Source of the DNA: Camarhynchus parvulus
Lineage: Eukaryota; Chordata; Aves; Passeriformes; Thraupidae
Length of the DNA stretch: 64,000 bases
Direction: 5' to 3'
Assembly: GCF_901933205.1 (NCBI RefSeq)
Contig: NC_044573.1
Span: 112,837,702-112,901,701, forward strand
The position numbers and the translations under genes are program-made. This document shows positions 55,791 through 64,000 of this stretch, piece by piece. The notes beneath the pieces are model-generated. The model worked only from the letters and a program-made list of their open reading frames with translations, did no database searches and was not told the DNA's origin. Position 1 is the first letter of the stretch; the number at the start of each line of letters is the position of its first letter.

Positions 55791-57800
55791 TCCTAAAGTT
55801 TTTCAGCTACAAGCCCCACTTCTGTCAGGCTCATAACCCACAGCACTAATATAAGCAGCTGAATGTCTTTGGGACCGTGACTCAGTTCTACAGGTGACTT
55901 TGACACTGAAACATCTGGTCAGTTATGAGGAGTTCAAACCAAAGCTGTGGAGCAGAGGCTGCTTCTGCCAGTGGAGTTCCTTTGGACAGTGGCACTCACA
56001 GTGTGCTCAGTGTGATTCCTGCTCTGGTTGCAGCCTCAGTTTGGTCATACTAGTTGCTTGTATAGTGGTTTCCAGTACAGCAAGTGTCTGTTTTGTCATC
56101 TTCCTCTGATGTGTGAGATCAGGGCTCTTTTTTACAGTTCTTCTCAAAAGGGACTGACTAGCACAATGTTTAGGTCTCTTCAGCGGGGAAATCCTTTCTT
56201 GCACAGAATGCACCCACACTGAACATGAGAACAGTGCTGTGCAGAATGCAAGGACTCTGGTTTGCCCTGTCACTCTCCTGTCTGTTGTCAGCAAGGCTGC
56301 CACAAAAAAGACCTTCTCAGTGTTTGCTGTATCCTGTTGCACAAAGCTCTGTTTCATACCCCAGCGTTTAGGCTCAGCACCAGACTTGGAAGGGATGGAA
56401 GGTCATTATTACCCTTGTCAGGAGCCCACTGTTCATCCTGCAGCTGTCTCCTGTAATGTTGGACATTAAACGTGTGTAGAAAGTCCTCCCGTGCTGCAAC
56501 AGCTGGATGCTCTCAAGCTTTTGGAGATTCACCAGCCTTTTAGAGACCTCGGTAATGATGTTCTGAGGTGACCTTTGTGTGCCCTCTGAAGCTGTTCCAT
56601 GCTCACCTGGGAGCCACACTGCAATTCAGTGCATCCCTCCATGAGCAGTCTGCAGTGCTGGGACCAGGTTCCACGGAGCTGCCTTGCCAGCATGTGGTTC
56701 TTTGTCATGCCAGTGTTCCCACAGTGTCTTTTCCCCTGCTCTGCAGATACCCCTTCATTGTCTTACATAACCTGTTTCTTTTCAGCATTGCCTCTCTGTG
56801 CAAATGAGGTAAATAGCAGTGGCTTCCCTGTGTAGAAAAGGTTAAAAGAAGAGGGGTCATCATTTTAAGTCATGTTGTTGGCATTGTCTCTGGACCCTTA
56901 TAAGGAATAATATCTTCCTGTCTCTATAAATCACAGAATGTTAAGGGATTGGAATGGACTTTAAAGATCATTCAGTCTCACCCCCTGCTGCCACGAGCAG
57001 GGACACTAGAGCTGGTTGCTCAAGGCCTTACCCAGCCTGGCTTTGAGCACTGCTGGGGCTGGGGCATCCACAGCCTCCCTGGGCACCCTGTGCAGTGTGT
57101 GAATGCAGCAGATGTCACAGAAGCTGGCAGGAAGCAGCAGCACAAGCAGTCCTGTTTTTTAAAGAATGAGTTCTCCAGGCTTTGTCAAAGACCCACCATA
57201 CCAGAAAATTGCAAGATTTGCACTGTGGGACAAAGTTGCTGGTGCTGAGATTGCCAGGGAAGGCATTGCAGTGTGTAGGGAGCAGGCAGGTTTGTACCTG
57301 TGTGTTAGTACCAGCACCATCCCATTGTTCTGACAGCAGGGGATACTGTAGGGCCAAGGGGGTCTCCAGAACTGCCTTTGGAACCAGGGTCTGCTGTGTT
57401 TGCAGGTGCTGTGCTGAAAGCAGATGTGGAGACTGTGCAGGGCATGTAGAGTCTGCAGTGAGATGGGCAAGAGCAGAAGACAACAAAATAAAATGTCACC
57501 AGTGTGAGAATGTGGTTTCTTGTCTGTTTGCTGTGTGGTGTTCTTGTTGCCATCCCTCCTCCCCCAGCACAGCCCAGCCTGCTGCAGGGCTGTCCTACCT
57601 GCAGGGCTGTCTGTCCTGCAGGGCTGTCCTGTGCAGGGCTGTCTGTCCTACCTGCAGGGCTGTCCTGCTGCAGGGCTGTCCTGCAGGGTTGCCCTGCATG
57701 CTCTGGTGCTGTTCAGCTCTCTTCGTGGTTTCTCTCTAGAACTCCACAGTGCTGTACTTGGGGCAAACGTTCACTGCATTCCCACTGAGTACAATAAATG
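55791..57800 (+). other. ZNF512: ZNF512 3' UTR and downstream region
   Basis: The stop TAA is at 55788-55790. Candidate polyadenylation signals are ATTAAA at 56465-56470, AATAAA at 57487-57492 and AATAAA at 57793-57798. The first would give a UTR of about 700 bases. A CR1 fragment at 56925-57110 lies between the first and second signals, so the longer forms would carry it. Which site is used cannot be told from sequence. A CTGCAGGGCTGTCC repeat occupies 57583-57690. Confidence 0.55.
56925..57110 (-). mobile_element. CR1 3' end, minus strand
   Basis: AATCACAGAATGTTAAGGGA, TTTAAAGATCATTCAGTCTC, CACCCCCTGCTGCCACGAGC, and GCATCCACAGCCTCCCTGGG follow the standard antisense CR1 order. Confidence 0.7.
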
Positions 57801-60800
57801 CAGGAATTAAAGGTTTTTCATAGTGGTTTTCAGTCTAGAGTCCTGTTTCCTGTCATTTATAAGCTACTAACTAGACCTGCTCTCTAGACATTCATTGTTT
57901 GTGACCACTTGGGTTTTGTAGTTACTTCAGTAACACTCTCCACATAACAGGGCACATGGAAAAAGGCATTCTCCAAGGATCCATCCGTGTCCTCAGCACA
58001 ACAGCAGATTGTTTGTGGGATTGGCTCAAGCTGGTATGAGCTGGTGGCACTGCTGCCAGTGCACGGTTTGTGAGGAGGGAGATCTGTCCTGGAGCTCCTA
58101 CATGCTGCTGCAGTGGGGCCAGGGCAGCTGTGCTGCTGCATGCAGCACAGCTGTGCTGCTTGCTTTGAGGGCAGGGGATCCAGCAGAGAGGCAGAACTGC
58201 CTCCCTCACCTCACCTGCTGTGCACGCTGCTGCAGAGGCAGCCCTGGACCCTGGTGGTTCCTGGGCTGCCAGTGCACGTGGCCAGATTGTGTTAGCCCAG
58301 TTTTGTTATCCCTAGGACCTTGTCTCCCAGGCTGCTCTCCATCCATGGATTCCCCAGGTTTTTCTGGGTGACATCCTTCTCCTCCAGAAGATCAATTGCA
58401 CCAAGCAGCTCAGATGGACACCAGGCCCTGGAGGAACGCTGCCCACTGCCCCAGCAAACTGGTCCTTGCTGTTACCAATTCTACTGGAGCAAGTACACGT
58501 TTAGGAAGAGACCCAGTTTTGAAGGAATCAGAAGTAACAAGAGACTGGCTAGTCACTCAATACTTGTTGCAGTGGTTCATTGTACTAAAAATGCTGTGTC
58601 TTCTCTTTGGAACTTGTTTTATTTCAGCCTCTGTATCCCACACTGTTGAGTCCTGGTAACGGAAATAGCTTTAGGGTAGCAGAAATTTCTTCCTGCATAT
58701 TTGTAGTCATAATTAACTCCATACATAATTTGCTGTATGAGCTAAAGAGGCTTGCTAGTGTCAGTCAAAATAGCTTTTTCTTTTTTTTTTTCTGTTGTGC
58801 ATTGTTCTTTGCTGACATGTTATGTATCAATTGGTGCATTTTTCACTTTTTAAGTCCAGGAGGATGAACCAGGAACCAGCTGCAGTGTTCTGTAACAGTC
58901 TGGTTTATGTAAGATACAAGGATGACCTTGCTCTGCTCTCACCTACTTCCTTTTGTCCTCAACTCCCTCAGTACACTGTTAATATTCACTTTTACCCTCT
59001 TAAGCACATTTTTCAGTTGTTCTGCTAATGCCTCTGAGAACTCATTTCTTTTGTTTCTAGAAACTCAACAGGGTTTAAGGCCAGACAGCACATGATGAAC
59101 ACATTCTGAAACATTGTGGTGCATTTCACAGAACTAGTCTAGCAGATACCTTAATAACTATGTTTTGTACAGTAACTTTTCCAGAAAGCTTGGGTTTAAT
59201 ATGCAGATTCTCTTTGCAATTGCTATATAATTTCATTAACATTCTTGATAAAGATGTCAAATAGCTGCAGAGTATGGGGTTCTCTAGGACAAATCCTTAT
59301 TTACAATTATTTAATATCAAGCATTTAATGTATTCCACCAATGCTTGTATAACATGTGGGGCCAAAAACAAGGCCTTAGAGAAATTTATGATGTCAACAG
59401 CTACTTTTACCAAAATGGACTTGTAATTAATTAAAGAATAATATTTACAGAAAACTCTTCTCTGTGAAACCACGTTGGCTGGGTCTTACTCATGATGCCC
59501 TTTGATGTCAGTTGTTGATGTGTCTGGGAGATAGACTAAGCTGTACTTACACTCCACACAGTTTTGTCTTTTTTTAAATACTGGCACACTTGAGTTTTGC
59601 TTTGGGAGCCTGGAGGGGTTTTTTTGGAGGAGGAGAGAGAATATATTTTGGTTTGGGAGTTGTTCTGTTTTGGTTTTTCTTAATCCTTAAGGATTTCCCC
59701 ATTGTTCCAAGATTTGTTAAATGTCATTAATAATTCAGTAATTTTCATGAGATCACTTACCATCCTTCCTGCAAGTTATGCAATGCAGTAGCTATAAGAC
59801 TTAAGCTCTTTTAATAATGCCATTTAATAATGTTGCAAAAAAATTGAGCTGTTCTGTTGAGAGGAAACTGTGACACGGGGTGCACTTCACACAGAGATAC
59901 CCAGTGCAGTTTGTCATTCCTGCCTGCATGGAACAGTCTGGTGCTGAGTGTGGCGTGTGAGGATGAAATCATTGCAGTCGTGCACGTAACTCTCTCACTG
60001 TCAGCCTGGGGTACATCCCATTAGTTTGGCATTTCTCTATTGGTGAGGACATCACACCTGTGCCAGGCCAGCTCTTCCTCAGCTTCACTTTCCTTGGAGT
60101 GACATTACCTATGAATCAAATGTTTCCCTGTGCCACTGCAGGTGTTTGGGAGCAGAGCCATGGCCTGGGAGCAGCTTCTGGAGCAGTCTGGTCTTCAGTG
60201 CTTGCTCGGTGACCTGACCTTCCTGGCCAGTGGAGGGTTAATGCCATCCTGGGATGCTGTGGGACTGATGCTGGTAATGAAACCAGCACTAAGCATGACA
60301 TTATTTCTCCAAGTGTTGCTTGGCTCAGAGAGCCAGCTGCTTTCAGAATTAAGTAGGTCAATCTTCTCATTAAAATATAGTGGAATGAGAGAGAGATTGG
60401 AGGGGCTATATTGGACAGCTCTGCTGAGACATTAATTAGCACAGTGTCCTCTTTTATGCATGCTGGATTGGGTCCAAAAACCCATCTGAGTTATGCTCAA
60501 AGGTCTTCTAAATTGGAGGCTTCCGTTTTCAAAAAGCGCAGTTGCATTTCAGAAGCAGGCATCTGTCTTTCTTCAGAGCAGGTGACAAAAGCCAGGCAGT
60601 TCTTCAGACACTGGACCAGAACAAGAACCAGAGACGGGGTCCCAGTGATTCCTGGGAAGGCAGACCCAAAGTAAAGCTTAGGAAAATCACAGCCAGTCCT
60701 GACAGCTTTTTTCCAGTTCTTCCCCATGGCCAAGGAGGCTCTTGGTCCTCTGTGCCCCTGCAGCATGGGCTGGTCCCTCACCTGGCCCTGGCCACAGCCC

Positions 60801-60825
60801 AGGCAGGCAGAGCTGCCCTGGGCCA
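57801..60825. other. intergenic, nothing recognised
   Basis: About 3 kb of ordinary AT-leaning sequence past the last ZNF512 polyadenylation candidate. Short open frames show no similarity I recognise and no splice context. A T-tract lies near 58780. No RNA gene or gene exon could be supported. Confidence 0.5.
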
Positions 60826-60830
60826 GGACA

Positions 60831-60960
60831 GGTGGCACCCGTGGTGCCAGGGGGTGGTGGCCAGGATGGGTGGCACCTGTGGTGCCAGGGAGTGGTGGCC
60901 AGGATGGGTGGCACCCATGGTGCCAGGGGGTGGTGGCCAGGACGGGTGGCACCTGTGGTG
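60831..60960. repeat. 39-bp minisatellite, 3-4 copies
   Basis: Units starting at about 60831, 60870, 60908 and 60947 read GGTGGCACC(C/T)(G/A)TGGTGCCAG and then GG(G/A)(G/A)TGGTGGCCAGGA(T/C)G. Confidence 0.9.
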
Positions 60961-61124
60961 CTGTTTTTGTGGGCAGCTCCTTCACCTCAGCAGAGACCAG
61001 CCCGTGCTCAGTAAGGGCTGCAAGAAGGAGGAGGGCTCATAGGCTGGGGAAGGATGTGAATGGGAGACAGACTTTGTCTGATTTAGGTACTTGGTAAAGA
61101 GGGAAACCTCAAAGACGTTTCCAC

Positions 61125-61995
61125 ACATGGAATCATGGAACACTTTGGGTTGGAAAGGTCAAATGTCAACCAGGCCAAGGCCCTGCCATGAGCAAGATTG
61201 TCTTCTACTAGATCAGGTTGCTCAGAACCCCATCCAACCTGATCCTGAATGCTTCCAAGGATGGGATGTTTCATACAGGTAAAAATAGTATAAAAAAAAG
61301 ACCTTATAAAATATAGTTTAGGCCCTACTAGTCTAGCTAAGCTAGCAGTTAGCTTGTAACTTCCCATATAAAATATCATAAGAATGAAAGCTGTTAGCAC
61401 ATCAAACTATTATAGTAAGAAAACTGTTTGCACCTGTAATAAACAAGAAATCTGTCCCATAAAAATCAAAAAACAAAACATGTGAACTAACCAAAAATAA
61501 AGAGATTTAACAAACATACACCCCAGTCATTTACCAACCAATAAACTAAATATCAGTATATTGTTAGTCAATTAAGTCTAACATGGTACCTTCTAATATT
61601 TCCTATAAATATAAGCTTTGTAAATAGAAAATGGGCTTTTTCTGCATGAAGAAACTGGATCCCATCTGTTTTACTGCAACATGGGGACACTCACCACCTC
61701 TCTGGGCAGCCTTTATGTGTCTCTGGCCACACTCATTGTGAATAACTTCCTTACATCTACTCTAAATTGACTCTCCTTCAGTTTAAACCACTGCTCCTTG
61801 TTCAATTGCACCAGGCCCTACTGAATAGTCCATCCCTATCATTCCTGTAGGCACTGGAGGGGCTCTGAGCCCTCCCTGGATCCTTCTCTTCCCCAGACCC
61901 CCAGCTCTCCCAGCCCAGCTCCAGCCCTGGAGCAGCTCCGTGGCCTCCTCTAGTCCCACCCCAGCAGCTCCAGGTCCTTCCTGTGCTGGGAACCT
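61125..61995 (-). mobile_element. CR1 LINE, minus strand, split by an LTR-like insertion
   Basis: An antisense CR1 3' end runs from 61125 (ATGGAATCATGGAACACTTT) to about 61266 (CCAAGGATGGGATG). It resumes at about 61682 (GGGGACACTCACCACCTCTC) and runs on through GTTTAAACCACTGCTCCTTG and the CTCCAGCCCTGGAGCAGCTC block to about 61995. The pieces are collinear in CR1, so the 415 bases between them are a nested insertion. Confidence 0.75.
61267..61681. mobile_element. nested solo LTR candidate inside CR1
   Basis: The inserted 415 bp start TGTTTCATAC and end ACTGCAACA, so they have TG...CA ends. They are flanked by TGGGA (61262-61266) and TGGGG (61682-61686), a 5-bp target-site duplication with one mismatch, as expected for ERVL-type integration. 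It is AT-rich with a TATA-like CCTATAAATATA near 61603. Orientation is not settled. Confidence 0.55.
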
Positions 61996-62029
61996 CAGAG
62001 CTGAATATCTTCAATCTGATTTTGCTGCA

Positions 62030-62420
62030 GCTGCAACTGGAATTTCCAAAAACATTTGACAAGGCCCTGGACCTCTTTAAAAAGCAAGGCTGCCATGCAT
62101 TAAACAGGATGGTTATCTTGTTAAGGGCTAGAGGAAGCACTTGGATGAGACATTTGGCATTTTCAGGAGAGTGAGGACACTGGGGGAATCCTACAGGGAT
62201 CCACATTAACACTGGACTGTTCAAAATCTTTCCCTCATGACCCAGGAAGTAAACAGGCAGGGACTAAGGTCAGGTTTGAGGATTACATGGAGCAGTAAAA
62301 AATAAAAGGTAACCATGAAGAAGGGCTAAAGCATCTTAGAATACTGAGTGGCTGGGAGATTAAATGGTAGATGAAATTCAGTATTATAAAACAAAGAGGG
62401 CCCAAATAACATCCACATAT
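62030..62420 (+). mobile_element. old CR1 reverse-transcriptase remnant, plus strand
   Basis: AACATTTGACAAGGCCCTGG, AAGGCTGCCATGCATTAAAC, ATCCTACAGGGATCCACATT, TGACCCAGGAAGTAAACAGG, GAAGGGCTAAAGCATCTTAG and TAGATGAAATTCAGTATTAT follow the order of the RT region of an older CR1 subtype. Frame is lost. Confidence 0.5.
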
Positions 62421-63640
62421 TGTCCTTGCAGCCCCTCAAAGATGGTTTGCATTGGTGATCAAAATGGGGATATCCTGAAAGCCTACAGGATTGCTGTATA
62501 ACTTCTTACTGCTGAACTCCTTCCTCATGCAAACATCGTGCCATGCTACACCAAACACCATCTTCCAGCACAGACTCCAGCCGGCCTGGCCCTGGCCCCT
62601 GCCCCAGAGCTGCTGCTGAGCAGAGCACAGGCAAAGGAAGGAGGGCACTTCCACAGGCAAAGCAGGGAGGGCACTTCCAGCCCAGGGCCCTGGCTCCAGC
62701 TGCTGCACCAACCCCTGCCTGCTGCAGGGACAGGGCACATTCCTGGCACAGGGGGCTGGCTCAGAGCTCTGAGGCTGATCTGCACCCAAGTGGGTGGCTG
62801 GGTCCAGTCTCTCCCATCCCTGGCCACCTCCCATCACCAGCCCCCAAGGCAAGGACGCCCCAGAGCAGCCCCTGAGCAGGACAGGGAGGTTCTGTGGCAC
62901 CACACCCCTGCCAGACCTGGTGCACACAAGTGGCTCTCCGTCACAGGGGCTCCCAGTGCCCTGTGTCACTGTGTCAGTGCCTTGTCTCGCTGTCCCATGT
63001 CCCTGGCAGCTCCCTGTCCCATGCCATGGAGGTGCAGGCATTGCCCAGGGTTCCCCTCCTTCCATTCCCCCTTGGCCCTGTCCCTGACCCCGTGGAGCCC
63101 TGCACAGCAGGGCAGGTGGGCTTAGCACTGCACTGAGCACAAACAGGTGGCACGGCCAGGCTGGCTGCCAAGCACACGCTCTCCCCTCTCTCCAGAACTT
63201 CATCTCTGCTCCCAAATTACGGGAATAGCCGCACAGTCAGCACAAGCAAACACAAGGAGCAGATCCCAGCGCCAGTGATGCAGCTGGCAAATTACTTTGG
63301 CCCTGTCAGAAGCAGTGCCAGGGAGAGGATGTCAGGAGAATGGCAGCAAGAAAGAGGTGGAGGCGTGGCTGGAAACGAAATCCACATTGTGCAGTCTCAT
63401 CCTGAGAGGACAATCAGCCCCGCTCTGCATGTGGGCCAAGCCAGCAGGGACTGAAGTTTTGCCCCTGACATGGAACAGGCCATGCCAGTCTCTGCAGCAG
63501 CCACGGAGATGCCTGGCAGCTGTCAGGCATTGAAAGAGAAGCTGTCAGCACATCCCCCTCAGTTTCATAGTTTCTAGGCTAAACAACTCAGGCTAATTTA
63601 GGCTTTCACCATAAGCGGCTTTGCCCAAAACTCCCTCTTA
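62421..63640. other. intergenic, nothing recognised
   Basis: Moderately GC-rich sequence with a few overlapping short frames on both strands. A small GGAGGGCACTTCCA(C/G) direct repeat lies at 62640-62680. No gene, RNA or repeat family was recognised. Confidence 0.5.
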
Positions 63641-63647
63641 AGGGAAT

Positions 63648-64000
63648 TGTATTGGGTTTGCATGGCAGGGTTTTGGGAGAGGGGGGGATTTCTGGGATGG
63701 CTTCTGTGAGAAGCTTCTAGAAGCTTCCCCCACGTCCAGCAGAGCCAAAGCCAGCTGACCCCAAGACAGAGCTGCTGTTGGCCAAGGCAGAGCCCATCAG
63801 CAGTGGTGGCAGTGCCTCTGGGATTTAAGAAGGGAAAAACTGTGCACAGCATCAGCCAGAGGGAGGAGTGAGGGCATGTGAGAGCAACAGCCCTGCAGTG
63901 CCCCAGGCCATGCGGAAGGAATGAGAGGTGCCCCAAGCTCTGGAGCAGGGATTCCCCTGCAGCCTGTGGGGTCCAGGGGTAGCAGGGATCCACCCACAGC
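63648..64000 (+). mobile_element. ERV LTR, plus strand, cut by window end
   Basis: It starts TGTATTGGGTTTGCATGGCA and continues GGCTTCTGTGAGAAGC, TTCTAGAAGCTTCCCCCACG, GTTGGCCAAGGCAGAGCCCA and CTCTGGGATTTAAGAAGGG. This is the 5' part of an LTR family common in songbirds, with a TATA-like TTTAAG. The 3' end lies beyond the window. No viral gene is visible. Confidence 0.65.

Noticed and set aside
62436..63215. Overlapping 80-260 codon frames near 62.5-63.2 kb
   Set aside because: Frames overlap on both strands, with no recognised domain, splice pattern or start context; chance open frames in GC-rich intergenic DNA are the simpler reading.

Overview
This is vertebrate nuclear DNA, almost certainly from a bird and probably a songbird. 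The genes have vertebrate exon-intron structure. The interspersed repeats are CR1 LINE fragments and LTRs that resemble avian and passerine endogenous retroviruses. The GC-rich half is crowded with minisatellites, as is common in GC-rich bird chromosome segments. Gene names come from reading exon translations against family proteins I remember; no search was run.

Layout. (1) 676-12680, plus strand: coding exons of DPYSL5 (CRMP5), with nearly every intron filled by a different minisatellite. Exons 7 and 11 are badly damaged, and exon 11 is present as two damaged copies. (2) 12681-15870: DPYSL5 3' UTR, then more satellite DNA. (3) 15870-23470: MAPRE3 (EB3), complete, with a likely CpG-island promoter near 16.1 kb that is preceded by a CTCF-like motif and an array of RFX X-box-like palindromes. 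(4) 23570-30170: three U1 snRNA gene units in mixed orientation among several ERV LTRs. (5) 30542-30697: exon 1 of TMEM214, cut off by a gap of exactly 500 N (30772-31271). (6) 31282-38963, minus strand: exons 1-9 of the GTPase gene GPN1, whose 3' exons are lost in the gap. (7) 39217-55790, plus strand: ZNF512, complete and head-to-head with GPN1. (8) 55791-64000: ZNF512 3' UTR, CR1 pieces and LTRs.

DPYSL5-MAPRE3-TMEM214 in the same orientation matches the human 2p23 order. GPN1 and ZNF512 are also 2p23 genes but lie farther away in human, so the N gap joins two blocks that may not be true neighbours. Base composition also changes sharply at the gap.

The genes do not form one pathway. DPYSL5 and MAPRE3 are both neuronal microtubule and cytoskeleton regulators, GPN1 acts in RNA polymerase II assembly and import, U1 acts in splicing, and ZNF512 is a nuclear zinc-finger protein. 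I found no convincing undescribed biological system. The observations most worth following are repeat-coloured damage confined to two DPYSL5 exons, convergent CTCF-like motifs around MAPRE3, the X-box array, and the mixed-orientation U1 cluster.
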